From assembly GCA_031548835.1 (NCBI GenBank), contig JAVBQS010000229.1, positions 1-25,751 on the forward strand: a DNA stretch of 25,751 bases, written 5' to 3'. Source of the stretch: WQTU01 sp031548835 (GTDB taxonomy: Bacteria > Spirochaetota > Spirochaetia > CADAEX01). The translations under genes and the position numbers were made by a program. Below the pieces are notes generated by a model. It was given only the letters and a program-made list of their open reading frames with translations, did no database searches and was not told the DNA's origin. This document shows, piece after piece, positions 7,766-17,270 of this stretch; the stretch's first letter is position 1; every line of letters begins with the position of its first letter.

Positions 7766-9769
7766 TCATGGCTCAATAATATTGAAATCAGGAACAAAAT
7801 TTTCAAAATAGGAATCAAAGTCGTCAAAAGCTTTTGTATTATTACCAGACAGTTTTATCTGTCCCGATTTTACAAGGCTGTCAAATGTTTCTGTATTGCT
7901 TACAATTTTGTATATCGCCTCTTTTGGCATTGTTACAGTTACATCTGCGTTTTTCTGCTGCTTATTTGGTGTATAAACTAATACAGAATTTTCAAGTGTA
8001 ACTGCATATTGTTCTTTTGTATCAGTAAATACAAAATTCATATTAATTAATTTGCCATCAACAGCTTTTGCATTTATACGTATTCCAAGATAGTCGAAAA
8101 TCATATCTGCAGACATTGCCTTTATTGTTTCAGGACTTGCAGTTCCAAACCATGAAGGAATTTGCGGTTTGCCTTTTCTTAGCTCCTGCGCTCCCATAAG
8201 ATAATTACTTCGCCATGTTGTATTTTCTGTCTGGTAGCCAAGCTGCTCAAGTGCATCAGCTTCAAGATTTTTAGCATCCTGATTTTTAGGATTTGCAAAT
8301 ACAACATAGTTCATTATTTCTGCAACCCAGCGGTAGTTTCCTGCATCAAAATCTTTTTTAGCTTTTGAAATCATCTCCTGCTCACCGCCCATATATTCTA
8401 CCATTTTTTTAGCTTTGTCTTCTGGCACTAATTGGTGTAATTCTGCAGGATTTCCCGAATAATATCCAAGATATTTATTATAGATAGCTCTTGCATTATG
8501 GTTTACAGAACCGTAATATCCGCGATTAAACCACATCTGGTCCAGTGCTTTAGGTAGCTTAACCATATCTCCGATCTCATTCATTGTATAACCTTTGTTT
8601 GCAAGATTAAGTGACTGGTCATGTATATATTTTATTTGATCACGCTGTCCTTTTATCAGTTTCTGAACATTTTCTTTTCCCCATGTAGGCCACTGATGCT
8701 GTGCAATAAGAATTTCTGCATCTGGAAAAAGTTCAAGTGATTCATTAATAGTTTTCCACCATACTTTGGCATCTCTAACCTGAGCGCCGCGAAGAGTATA
8801 AATATTATGAATATTATGAGTTACATCTTCTGCTGCACAAAAAGTTTTAAATTGCGGAAAATAGATCATAAATTCTGCAGGAGCTTCTGTGCCAGGAGCC
8901 ATTTGAAAAACCATATCTATTCCATCAATATTTCTTTTTTCTCCTGTTGTTTTTACTACATCGGTTGGAGCCATCAATCCTACTGTTCCTACTCCCATAT
9001 TTTTTCCTAACCCTGCATCAATCTGTCCTGTAGGGCTTACTTCAAGGAAAGAACCATACGCATACATAACTCTGCGGGAAAGTGCATTTCCTGCATAAAC
9101 ATTTTCGCTGACTGCTTCTTCCAGAAATTTATCCGGAGCTATAATTTTAACCTTGCCGCTTTTAGCATCTGCTTCATTTACTACTCCATGAATACCGCCA
9201 TAGTGGTCTGTGTGTGAGTGAGTAAATATAACAGCAACAACTGGCTTGGTGGATTTCATTGTTTTTCTATAAAGTTCCAACGCTGCCTGAGCTGTTTCCT
9301 GGCATGTTAACGGATCTATAATAATAAGTCCTGTATTTCCTTCTATAATATCCATATTTGCAAGATCAAGCCCTCTTACCTGGTAGAGACGGTCTGTTAC
9401 TTTAAATAATCCTGCATTCATGTTTAACTGTGCCTGCCGCCACATGCTTGGATTTACAGAATCAGGAGAAGGGGCATCATTTTTTATAAAAGACCATTTG
9501 TTTAGATCAAAAACAGTAAAATTTGCTTTTTGATTAACAATTGGATCTTTAAATGGAGCAATAAGTCCCCTTGTTGCATCTTCAAAATCCTGCTTGTTTG
9601 CAAAATCAAGCTCTTTTAATACCTGGCTGTTTTTTTCTTTTGTAATTGATGTAGCATCTTTTATCTGCGAATTAGTTGTTACCTTATCTTGGTTACCGCA
9701 TCCAATTATGGTAAATAATAGTCCGAACACAAGTAAAAACGATGTTACTGTGAAAAATTTCTTTTTCAT
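7766..9769 (-). CDS. alkyl/aryl-sulfatase lipoprotein, MBL fold (SdsA/YjcS type)
   Basis: A 667-residue exported enzyme predicted to hydrolyse sulfate esters of primary alkyl chains (SDS-type detergents) to alcohol and sulfate. The N-terminus is a lipoprotein signal with lipobox IIGC (C24), so it is likely membrane-tethered. The metallo-beta-lactamase core has FTHSHTDHYGG (H184, H186, D188, H189) and the downstream CAAEDVTHNIH segment typical of this family. A helical dimerisation region follows (about 390-530), and the last 120 residues fit the SCP2-like C-terminal domain. AAAGGAG lies before the ATG. It converges on the chemoreceptor and diverges from the vWA lipoprotein. The natural substrate is not known. 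Cytoplasmic or periplasmic homologues exist, so the lipidation is a point of interest. Confidence 0.9.
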   Translation of the reverse strand: MKKKFFTVTSFLLVFGLLFTIIGCGNQDKVTTNSQIKDATSITKEKNSQVLKELDFANKQDFEDATRGLIAPFKDPIVNQKANFTVFDLNKWSFIKNDAPSPDSVNPSMWRQAQLNMNAGLFKVTDRLYQVRGLDLANMDIIEGNTGLIIIDPLTCQETAQAALELYRKTMKSTKPVVAVIFTHSHTDHYGGIHGVVNEADAKSGKVKIIAPDKFLEEAVSENVYAGNALSRRVMYAYGSFLEVSPTGQIDAGLGKNMGVGTVGLMAPTDVVKTTGEKRNIDGIDMVFQMAPGTEAPAEFMIYFPQFKTFCAAEDVTHNIHNIYTLRGAQVRDAKVWWKTINESLELFPDAEILIAQHQWPTWGKENVQKLIKGQRDQIKYIHDQSLNLANKGYTMNEIGDMVKLPKALDQMWFNRGYYGSVNHNARAIYNKYLGYYSGNPAELHQLVPEDKAKKMVEYMGGEQEMISKAKKDFDAGNYRWVAEIMNYVVFANPKNQDAKNLEADALEQLGYQTENTTWRSNYLMGAQELRKGKPQIPSWFGTASPETIKAMSADMIFDYLGIRINAKAVDGKLINMNFVFTDTKEQYAVTLENSVLVYTPNKQQKNADVTVTMPKEAIYKIVSNTETFDSLVKSGQIKLSGNNTKAFDDFDSYFENFVPDFNIIEP

Positions 9770-10157
9770 TGTTGTCTCCTTTAAAAATAATTGATTAAAA
9801 ATGATTTATTTTCAAAAAATGAAAATTTTAAAAAATCATGTCTTTATAAAGTATAGTTTATTTGATTTTTTTGGCGAATTTTTTGTTTTGTAGAAAAAAT
9901 AAAGATGAAATTTAGTATTTTGGATATGGAAAAATATTATTTTTATAAAAAATTAAGAAATTACAATTTGCTTTAAATAAGATAAAGTTTTTATTAAAGA
10001 TTTTTAATTTAAAATTATAGATAAAAAATAAAATATGGCTTTATAAATTTAATGCTTAAAAAATAATAATCTGCAATATTGATATAATATTATTATAAAA
10101 ATAGATTTATTGGCTTTCTTTTTGTAGTGTGGTATTGTGCTAAAAAAGAGGTGTTAT
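9770..10157. other. 388-bp divergent intergenic region
   Basis: Very AT-rich, with no coding frame. It holds the promoter of the vWA gene at 10110-10138. A possible minus-strand -10 box (TATACT, 9855-9850) for the sulfatase gene has no convincing -35. A weak A/T inverted repeat (ATGATTT / AAATCAT, about 9801-9839) lies in the sulfatase leader. Confidence 0.5.
10110..10138 (+). promoter_or_regulatory. sigma70-type promoter of the vWA lipoprotein gene
   Basis: TTGGCT (10110-10115), a 17-base spacer and TATTGT (10133-10138). Transcription would begin about 7 bases later, leaving a short leader that carries the ribosome site AAGAGG. It overlaps the GTG at 10137 and so argues for the ATG at 10158. 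Confidence 0.5.
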
Positions 10158-11717
10158 ATGAAATTTATAAAATTTTTTTACATAATTTTTGTAGCATTAA
10201 TTATTGCTTCATGTTCGCTTGCGCCAGCTAAAAATGAAATGTGGATGCTGGAAGAGCCTTTTGATATAACATCAGATAATCTACAGACAGATGAAGAATT
10301 TAATACAGATGACTTTGATCATATTGTTGATAATCCATTTTTAAGTGTAAAAAATAATCCGCTCTCAACTTTTTCTATAGATGTAGATACTGCAGGTTAT
10401 TCAATTGTACGTTACTATATTGAAAATAACTCGCTGCCTCCGAAGTCGGCAGTGCGTATAGAAGAGCTTATAAATTATTTTGATTATAACTACGCCCAGC
10501 CGCAGGATGGCAAGCCATTTGCAGTTAATGCAGAAACAGCAGAATGCCCGTGGAATAAGGATCACCTTCTGGCAAGAATAGCAATCAAGGGAAAGGAATT
10601 CCAGGTAGGAGAAAGGCCAAAGGTAAATCTTGTATTTCTGCTTGATGTCTCTGGTTCAATGGAAGCTTCTAACAAACTGCCGCTTGTAAAAAAAGCAATG
10701 AAAATTCTTCTGGATGAACTAGACGGCAATGACAGGGTTGCAATCTGCGTTTATGCAGGTGCTGCCGGAACAGTGCTTCCTCCTACAAGCTGTGATAATA
10801 AAGAACTCATACTTAATTCTCTTAACAAACTTTCTGCAGGAGGCTCAACAGCAGGAGGAGCTGGAATCCAGCTTGCATATAATCTTGCTAAAGAAAATTT
10901 TGATCCCGCAGCAATTAACCGGGTTATTCTCTGTACAGATGGAGACTTTAATGTAGGTATTTCAAATAGAAGTGATTTAATAGATCTTGTAAAAAAAGAA
11001 GCTGAAAGTGGTGTATATCTTATAGTACTTGGTTTTGGTATGGGCAATTACAAAGATGGAATGCTTAAACAGCTTGCAATTAATGGTAACGGAAACTATG
11101 GATATATTGATAGAATTGAAGAAGCAAATAAGATGTTTCAAACACAGCTTGCAGGCACACTTATTACTATTGCTAATGATGTAAAAATTCAAATTGAATT
11201 TAATCCTGCAACAGTTGGAGCATATAGGTTGATAGGTTATGAAAACCGTGTAATGCGGTCTGAGGATTTTAATAATGATACTGTTGATGCAGGTGATATA
11301 GGAGCAGGCCATACAGTTACAGCATTTTATGAATTAATTCTTCCCGGCAGCGAGGCAGATAACCTCTCAAAAGTAGATGTTCTTAAATATTCTGCTCCAC
11401 AATTATTATTGCCCTTGGAATCATATTCAGATGAACTTCTTACTGTAAAGGTGCGTTATAAAAACCCAAAAGAGACAGCAAGCCAGTTAATAAGTTTTCC
11501 TGTAAAATCCTCTTATGTAAATGATGTAAAAAATAGTTCTGAAGATTTTAGATTTGCAGCATCTGTCGCAGCATTTGGCATGCTGCTGCGCGAAAGCCCA
11601 TACAAGGGCAATGCAACATTTGATATGGTGCTTGATATAGCGGAAAATTCTATTGGTAAAGATGAATACAGCTACCGTGAAGGATTTATTAAGCTTGTAA
11701 AAAAGCTAAGACAATAG
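10158..11717 (+). CDS. von Willebrand factor A domain lipoprotein, YfbK-like
   Basis: A 519-residue lipoprotein with signal peptide and lipobox IIASC (C19). An N-terminal vWF_A-associated segment (NPFLSVKNNPLSTFSIDVDTA, SIVRYYIENNSLPPKSAVRIEELINYF) precedes a vWA domain with an intact MIDAS: DVSGS at 163-167 and a later CTDGDFNVG. The last 170 residues fit the DUF3520 domain. YfbK-type proteins are surface or envelope proteins thought to bind metal-dependent ligands; the exact role is unknown. I chose ATG 10158 over GTG 10137, because AAGAGG sits just upstream of the ATG and the GTG falls in the promoter -10 box. The broken glycan-binding gene follows 18 bases later in the same direction. Confidence 0.9.
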   Translation: MKFIKFFYIIFVALIIASCSLAPAKNEMWMLEEPFDITSDNLQTDEEFNTDDFDHIVDNPFLSVKNNPLSTFSIDVDTAGYSIVRYYIENNSLPPKSAVRIEELINYFDYNYAQPQDGKPFAVNAETAECPWNKDHLLARIAIKGKEFQVGERPKVNLVFLLDVSGSMEASNKLPLVKKAMKILLDELDGNDRVAICVYAGAAGTVLPPTSCDNKELILNSLNKLSAGGSTAGGAGIQLAYNLAKENFDPAAINRVILCTDGDFNVGISNRSDLIDLVKKEAESGVYLIVLGFGMGNYKDGMLKQLAINGNGNYGYIDRIEEANKMFQTQLAGTLITIANDVKIQIEFNPATVGAYRLIGYENRVMRSEDFNNDTVDAGDIGAGHTVTAFYELILPGSEADNLSKVDVLKYSAPQLLLPLESYSDELLTVKVRYKNPKETASQLISFPVKSSYVNDVKNSSEDFRFAASVAAFGMLLRESPYKGNATFDMVLDIAENSIGKDEYSYREGFIKLVKKLRQ

Positions 11718-11735
11718 AGCGCAAACAAAAATAAT

Positions 11736-12907
11736 ATGAAAAAATTATTTGGTCTACTGCTTTTTTTCATTATAAATTTTTCTCTATGTGCAGAAGCGCC
11801 TGAATTAAAAAATATTCTGCCAAATAGCTGGGAAAAAATTTTAAAAATATCTGCTAAGGAAGAAATCGATATATTACAGCAAAATGTAAAAGAGATAGAA
11901 AAAATAAAACAGCATTTTGAAAGATATATAATTTTTTTTACACCCTAAAATTGTATAAATATATATAAACAAACAGTGGGAGAAGATATTTTTTATCGTC
12001 TTATTTTTACAGAAAAACAGAATCCTGATTTTTCTCTTCCTGATTGCAAATTTGTGCAGGTGCTTATATATAATAACAAGATTGCAGCAGTAGGTTCGTA
12101 TAATATAAAAATGAATATATCTCTTGTTAATTATGAACAAAAACTATATGCGCTGTTTTATAGTATTGATATTGTCGAAGTTTCACAAAAAGCTATTGGA
12201 ATAATGCTATCTCGTGTTGCTGTCCCGGTGAATAAGGATAGTAATTTTACAGGAATTCAGAATAATCAGCCTTATGGAGAAGTAGAACTTTCATATTTAG
12301 AAATGAGTCAGTTGAAAGATATTGATTTTAAAGCAGCATATGAGGGATATGGAATTGCCTGTTTCCCATATGATAACGCCTTATCTGTCTATGCTTCTCC
12401 ATGTCTTGTTGATAATTCTATTCCTCTTAAATATGGGCTGCAAAATGCTTTTGACCATAACCATTCAACAAGCTATGTTGAAAATACCAAAGATGATTTA
12501 ATAAATATATATTTTTTTAAAAATGGGCCTGAATTATTTACCATATCTGCATTTGCAGTTATAAACGGCTATGCACAAAATAGCACTTTATATTATAACA
12601 ACAATAGGGTAAAAAAAATCGGCTCGACTACAAAGTTTAACGGATCATGGGATAATTTTAGAATAATGGAATTAAAAAATAATTATATTGAAAGAGAACT
12701 TGCTGAAATTACAGATTATCCAGAGCATCTAACATATACTATTAAAAAAATTGGCCATCTGAACCCCATGCTGATCCATATATGCAATATGTAACTTTGG
12801 GTTTGATTGTCAGCGAGATATATAAAGGTAATAAATATAACGATACCTGCATTGCAGAGATAAATATTAAAGCAGATAATAGATGGCTGTTTGGCCCAAT
12901 TGAATAA
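11736..12907 (+). pseudogene. secreted NADase-type glycan-binding domain protein, broken
   Basis: A signal-peptide start (MKKLFGLLLFFIINFSLC) leads into a frame that stops at TAA 11946-11948 after FFTP. The same frame continues at once as NCINIYKQTVGEDIFYRLIF and runs to 12794. Near 12764-12770 the reading must shift: adding one C to the CCCC run lets NP continue as HADPYMQYVTLGLIVSEIYKGNKYNDTCIAEINI and end at TAA 12905-12907. The rejoined C-terminal part has the hallmarks of the NADase-type glycan-binding (discoidin-like) domain: NAFDHNHSTSYVE, VINGYAQNSTLYYNNNRVKKI and IYKGNKYNDTCIAEI. Such domains are common in secreted spirochaete proteins and may bind surface glycans. Two separate lesions suggest a real pseudogene, although the C-run change could be a sequencing error. 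Confidence 0.75.
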
Positions 12908-12964
12908 AAGTTATCTGGCGCATAATATATAACAGATTACAGGTTTTTATGTTTTTTATTCGCA

Positions 12965-12984
12965 GGCGGGTTTAATACCCCGCC
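12965..12984 (+). repeat. GC-rich hairpin resembling a terminator or IS200/IS605-type end
   Basis: GGCGGG (12965-12970) pairs with CCCGCC (12979-12984) over an 8-base loop, then CCCTTTAGGG follows immediately. The block is a GC-rich island in AT-rich DNA. The string ACCCCGCCCTTTAGGG recalls hairpins at IS200/IS605 ends, from memory only. It could also be a terminator for the pseudogene 57 bases upstream, but the tract after it is TTTCTTTCTT rather than a clean T-run. Confidence 0.4.
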
Positions 12985-12990
12985 CTTTAG

Positions 12991-13344
12991 GGTGTTTCTT
13001 TCTTAATTGGAATTTTTGGAATAGGATCAAAAAATTATAAAATAGGATTATCTGAAAGAATACAATGTCCTGTATGCGTCTGCAATAATTGCCTGGAACA
13101 TTATGTAGCTAAACGATATTTTCATCTTTTTTTTATTCCATTATGGTATTGTGGAGAAAAGCATTTTGACAGGTGCGGTCAATGTGGAGCTATTTTTGAT
13201 TATAGCAATGTAAATTTAATAGAAAAACCTTGTTTTTCCTGCAAAAATTGCGGAAAAATAATTGATTGTTCTGGAAAAGAGTTTTTAGATAACAGGAGTT
13301 CAGAATATAAATTTTGTCCATATTGTGGACACTCTTTTGACTAA
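12991..13344 (+). pseudogene. zinc-ribbon protein frame without a usual start codon
   Basis: The frame is open from just after a TAG (12988-12990) to TAA 13342-13344 and encodes up to 117 residues. It reads FGIGSKNYKIGLSERIQCPVC and later CGQCG, CFSCKNCGK and CPYCGHSFD, a set of CxxC pairs that make zinc ribbons likely. An N-terminal FGIGSK followed by a CxxC is typical of small bacterial zinc-ribbon proteins. No ATG, GTG or TTG lies in frame before the first zinc ligands. ATT codons occur at 13006 and 13012, just where a start would be expected. Either a rare ATT start is used or the 5' end has been lost, perhaps at the hairpin next to it. No partner genes point to a role. Confidence 0.6.
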
Positions 13345-13464
13345 TTTAGAAAAAGCAGTTTAATATTTGATCTATATTAATCGATAATTCATTATACAAT
13401 ATAAAATATCAGAATTTGCGTTATTAAGATGCAAAAAATAATTCACATATAAATAGAAGAAGGT

Positions 13465-15264
13465 ATGGCAAGAAAAAATCAGGAATATGATGAAAGTAAA
13501 ATAAAAACTCTAAGTTCGCTTGAGCATATAAGGCTTAGAAGCGGAATGTATATTGGAAGACTTGGAGACGGCAATAATCCGGATGACGGAATTTATGTTT
13601 TAATTAAAGAAGTTATCGATAACAGTGTTGATGAATTTATAATGGGTTTCGGCACTAAGATCTTGGTTGAAGTTGCAGGAAAAAGTGTAAGAATAAGAGA
13701 TTTCGGCCGGGGTATTCCTCTGGGAAAAGTTATTGAATGTGTTTCAATGATTAATACAGGCGCAAAATATAATGATGAAGTTTTCCAGTTTAGCGTAGGA
13801 TTAAATGGTGTTGGAACAAAAGCTGTAAATGCACTCTCTTCTCATTTTAGAGTAGTCTCGGTAAGAGATGAAAAATATATGGAAGCTGTTTTTGAAAGAG
13901 GTGTTCTTAAAAGCCAAAAAACAGGAACAAAAAAGGGAGAAAAAAACGGCACCTATGTCGAGTTTATTCCTGATAATGAAATTTTTGGCGAGTATGCCTA
14001 TAACCAGGAATTTATAGAACAGAGGCTCTGGAACTATGCATATCTTAACAGAGGATTAACCTTGTTTCTTGGCAAGGAAAAATTCTATTCTGAAAAAGGA
14101 CTTCATGATCTTTTAAGCGCAGAAGTCGGCGATGATATTTATTACGATATAGCTTATCACATTGCAGATAAAATAGAGTTTGCATTTACCCATACAAAAG
14201 CTTATGGCGAAACTTTTTTCTCATTTGTTAATGGACAGTTTACAAGCGATGGAGGAACACATCTAAGCGCTTTTCGCGAAGGACTTTTAAAAGGTGTTAA
14301 CGAATATTATAGAAAAAACTATTCAGGGCAGGATGTGCGCGAAGGTATTGCAGGAGCAGTGGCAATAAAACTTAAAGATCCTGTTTTTGAAAGCCAGACA
14401 AAAAACAAACTTGGAAATACAGAAATAAGAAGCTGGATTATTAATGAAGTAAAATCAGGTGTTGTTGATTTTCTACATAAAAACAGGGAAGCTGCAAAAA
14501 GTCTTGAAGAAAGAATTGTCTATAATGAAAACCTCCGCAAGGAACTTAATACAGTAAGAAAAGAAGCAAAAGAAGCCGCAAAAAAAATTGCGCTAAAAAT
14601 CCCAAATCTTAAAGACTGCAAATATCATCTTGAAGATGGCAGCAAGGGAGAACTTACAACAATTTTTCTTACAGAAGGGCAGTCTGCATCAGGCTCAATG
14701 GTTTCTTCAAGAGATGTATATACCCAGGCTATCTTTTCTCTCCGCGGTAAACCGCAGAATATGTTTGGCAAAAAGAAAACAGAAATATATAAAAATGAAG
14801 AGCTCTACAATATGATGATGGCTCTTGGAATAGAAAATGAAATTGACGGGCTGCGCTATGCAAGAATTGTTCTTGCAACAGATGCGGATAACGATGGTTT
14901 TCATATAAGAAATCTTCTTCTTACTTTTTTTCTTAACTATTTTGAAGAGCTTGTTGTTTCTGAGCGGGTGTTTATTCTTGAAACGCCGCTGTTTAGGGTA
15001 AGGAATAAAAAAGAGACGCGTTACTGCTACAATATTGCAGAGCGCGATGAAGCAGCCAATGCGCTGGGCAGCAGCGCTGAAATAACAAGATTTAAAGGAT
15101 TGGGTGAAATATCTCCAAAAGAGTTTGGCCAGTTTATAGGTAGTGATATAAGGCTTGTAAAGGTGAGTGTTAAATCATTAAAAAGTGTTCCTGAAATTCT
15201 TGAATTCTATATGGGAAAAAATACACCTGAGCGCAGATACTATATAATGGAGAATCTTATATAA
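13465..15264 (+). CDS. parE: DNA topoisomerase IV subunit B
   Basis: A 599-residue ATPase subunit of topoisomerase IV, which decatenates daughter chromosomes and relaxes supercoils. The GHKL ATP site shows E49 and N53 (LIKEVIDNSVDE), D79-G81 (RDFGRGIP) and GLNGVGTKAVNAL. The transducer domain follows, and the TOPRIM has FLTEGQSASGS (E404) and ATDADNDG (D473, D475, D477). The QNMFG and NTPERRYYIMENLI segments match the Bacteroidota/spirochaete ParE type, and the GyrB-specific insert is absent, so it is ParE rather than GyrB. AGAAGG lies very close to the ATG (one base between), a tight but workable site. The TAA overlaps the ATG of parC by one base. Confidence 0.9.
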   Translation: MARKNQEYDESKIKTLSSLEHIRLRSGMYIGRLGDGNNPDDGIYVLIKEVIDNSVDEFIMGFGTKILVEVAGKSVRIRDFGRGIPLGKVIECVSMINTGAKYNDEVFQFSVGLNGVGTKAVNALSSHFRVVSVRDEKYMEAVFERGVLKSQKTGTKKGEKNGTYVEFIPDNEIFGEYAYNQEFIEQRLWNYAYLNRGLTLFLGKEKFYSEKGLHDLLSAEVGDDIYYDIAYHIADKIEFAFTHTKAYGETFFSFVNGQFTSDGGTHLSAFREGLLKGVNEYYRKNYSGQDVREGIAGAVAIKLKDPVFESQTKNKLGNTEIRSWIINEVKSGVVDFLHKNREAAKSLEERIVYNENLRKELNTVRKEAKEAAKKIALKIPNLKDCKYHLEDGSKGELTTIFLTEGQSASGSMVSSRDVYTQAIFSLRGKPQNMFGKKKTEIYKNEELYNMMMALGIENEIDGLRYARIVLATDADNDGFHIRNLLLTFFLNYFEELVVSERVFILETPLFRVRNKKETRYCYNIAERDEAANALGSSAEITRFKGLGEISPKEFGQFIGSDIRLVKVSVKSLKSVPEILEFYMGKNTPERRYYIMENLI

Positions 15265-17192
15265 TGGCATATGTAAAAAATTTGTTTGAAGTTAATTTCC
15301 TTGAATATGCTTCTTATGTTATTAAAGACAGGGCAATACCTGATATTGCAGACGGCTTAAAACCGGTGCAAAGAAGAATTCTCCATTCGCTTGCCGAGAT
15401 GGATGATGGTAAATTTCACAAAGTTGCCAATGTTGTCGGCCATTGCATGAAATACCATCCTCATGGAGACCAGTCTATTAATTCTGCTCTTGTCGTCCTT
15501 GCAAACAAGGATCTTTTTATAGATAAGCAGGGGAATTTTGGAAATATATATACAGGAGATGAAGCATCTGCCGCAAGATATATCGAGTGCCGTCTTCTTC
15601 CTCTTGCAAAAGAAGTTTTGATAAATCCTGATATAACAGAATATGAAGCTTCCTATGATGGAAGAAATAAAGAGCCTGTTTCATATCAGGCAAAGATTCC
15701 TATTATTCTGCTTATGGGAGCAGAAGGAATTGCTGTAGGAATGTCTACAAAAATACTGCCGCACAATTTTAACGAAGTGCTGGATGCTGTTTCAGCTGCA
15801 ATTAAAGGCAAAACAGTAGAGCTTTATCCTGATTTTCCAACAGGCGGAATAGTTGATGTTTCAAATTATGAAGAAGGTAACGGCAAAGTTCTTGTAAGGG
15901 CAAAGCTTGATACAAGCGATCCTAAAAGAATTGTTATAAGAGAGCTTCCATTCGGACATACAAGCGAAAGTATTATTACCTCTATTGAAGCAGCAGTAAG
16001 AAAAAATAAAATTAAAGTAGCATCAATAAGCGATTTTACAACAGATAAAGTAGAAATAGAGATTAAGCTTCCGCGCGGAGTTATGACAGAAGATGTTGTT
16101 GATGCACTCTATGCTTTTACAGACTGCGAGACTTCCATATCTGTAAATCTTCTTGTAATAAAAGATAGAAAACCTGTTCAAATGGCAATAAGCGAAGTAA
16201 TAAACTATTATGCAGTTCAGCTTGTCGATGTGCTTACCCAGGAACTCAAGCTGGAAGAAAAAAATCTTAAAGCAAAACTTCATGCCAAAACACTTGAGCA
16301 GATTTTTATTGAAGAACGTATTTATAAAAAAATAGAGCAGATGAAAACACATGATGGAGTTATAAAAGCAGTTATCAATGGTTTCAATCATTTTCTCAAT
16401 CTTGTAAAACATGAAATTACAGAAGAAGATGTTGAAAGGCTTTTGAAAATACCAATACGCAGAATATCTCTCTATGATATAAATAAAGTAAAACAGGAAA
16501 TAAAAGAGATAAATGACAGGCTTAAGCAGATAAAATACCATCTTAGCCATATTAAGGAATATGCTCTTGGATTTATTTCAGATATAAAAGAAAAACATGG
16601 AGCATCTTTTAAGAGAAATACCAAAATAACTTCTTTTGAAAAAATTGATGCAAGGGAAGCTGCGATAAGAAGCCTTAAATTGCGTTATGATAATGATACA
16701 GGATATTTAGGCTACGAAGTTGCATCTGGAGAGGCTCTGTTTGATGTTTCTGTATATGACCGCGTGCTTGTTATAAAGAAAAATGGAACATATTTTGTAA
16801 TGAATGCTCCTGATAAAGCCTTTGTTGATAAAGGCATGCTTTACTGTGCAATGGCTGAAAAAGATGAGATGGCTGATATAACTTTTACAATTCTTTATAA
16901 GAGCAACGAAAATAATTCACTCTATATTAAGAGATGCAAGATTGAAAAATTTATAACAGGAAAATCTTACGAACTTGTTCCTGAAAATGCAAAAATGATT
17001 TTTCTTACAACAAAAGAAGAAGGCAGAATAAATCTTACATATGTTCCTGCGCCAAGAACTAAAATAACAGAAGAAAGTTTTAATATTAAAAACTATCTTG
17101 TAAAAGGTGTAAAAACAGCAGGCGTAAGGCTTACAGCAAGAGAAGTAAAATCATGTAAATTTGTCTCGGAAAAAAGAAAGAGCCAGAAATAG
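15264..17192 (+). CDS. parC: DNA topoisomerase IV subunit A
   Basis: A 642-residue DNA breakage-reunion subunit that works with ParE. The winged-helix region has YHPHGDQS and the active-site Tyr106 (ASAARYIECR). The tower and coiled-coil region runs to about 440. The C-terminal DNA-wrapping domain (about 450-642) is short, and the protein is smaller than E. coli ParC (about 750 residues). No canonical GyrA box is seen, which supports ParC over GyrA. At the places of E. coli GyrA Ser83 and Asp87 this protein has Gln70 and Ser74, so the usual quinolone-contact residues are absent. Translation is coupled to parE by a TAATG overlap. Confidence 0.9.
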   Translation: MAYVKNLFEVNFLEYASYVIKDRAIPDIADGLKPVQRRILHSLAEMDDGKFHKVANVVGHCMKYHPHGDQSINSALVVLANKDLFIDKQGNFGNIYTGDEASAARYIECRLLPLAKEVLINPDITEYEASYDGRNKEPVSYQAKIPIILLMGAEGIAVGMSTKILPHNFNEVLDAVSAAIKGKTVELYPDFPTGGIVDVSNYEEGNGKVLVRAKLDTSDPKRIVIRELPFGHTSESIITSIEAAVRKNKIKVASISDFTTDKVEIEIKLPRGVMTEDVVDALYAFTDCETSISVNLLVIKDRKPVQMAISEVINYYAVQLVDVLTQELKLEEKNLKAKLHAKTLEQIFIEERIYKKIEQMKTHDGVIKAVINGFNHFLNLVKHEITEEDVERLLKIPIRRISLYDINKVKQEIKEINDRLKQIKYHLSHIKEYALGFISDIKEKHGASFKRNTKITSFEKIDAREAAIRSLKLRYDNDTGYLGYEVASGEALFDVSVYDRVLVIKKNGTYFVMNAPDKAFVDKGMLYCAMAEKDEMADITFTILYKSNENNSLYIKRCKIEKFITGKSYELVPENAKMIFLTTKEEGRINLTYVPAPRTKITEESFNIKNYLVKGVKTAGVRLTAREVKSCKFVSEKRKSQK

Positions 17193-17270
17193 GCCTGATA
17201 ATTTAGTGTGACAAAAGCTATACTTTACAATAACCGAAGTCCTAAAACTAAAAATTGTTTTATATAAGTT

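Noticed and set aside
7712..7981. Plus-strand open frame of 89 codons
   Set aside because: Mostly antisense to the alkyl sulfatase C-terminal domain; no ribosome site and no domain.
10137..10157. GTG start seven codons earlier for the vWA lipoprotein
   Set aside because: The GTG overlaps the likely -10 box, and the AAGAGG site fits the ATG at 10158, which also gives a normal lipoprotein signal.
16023..16550. Minus-strand open frame of 175 codons
   Set aside because: Opposite parC; a Phe/Tyr/Ile/Cys-rich product typical of antisense reading of AT-rich coding DNA.
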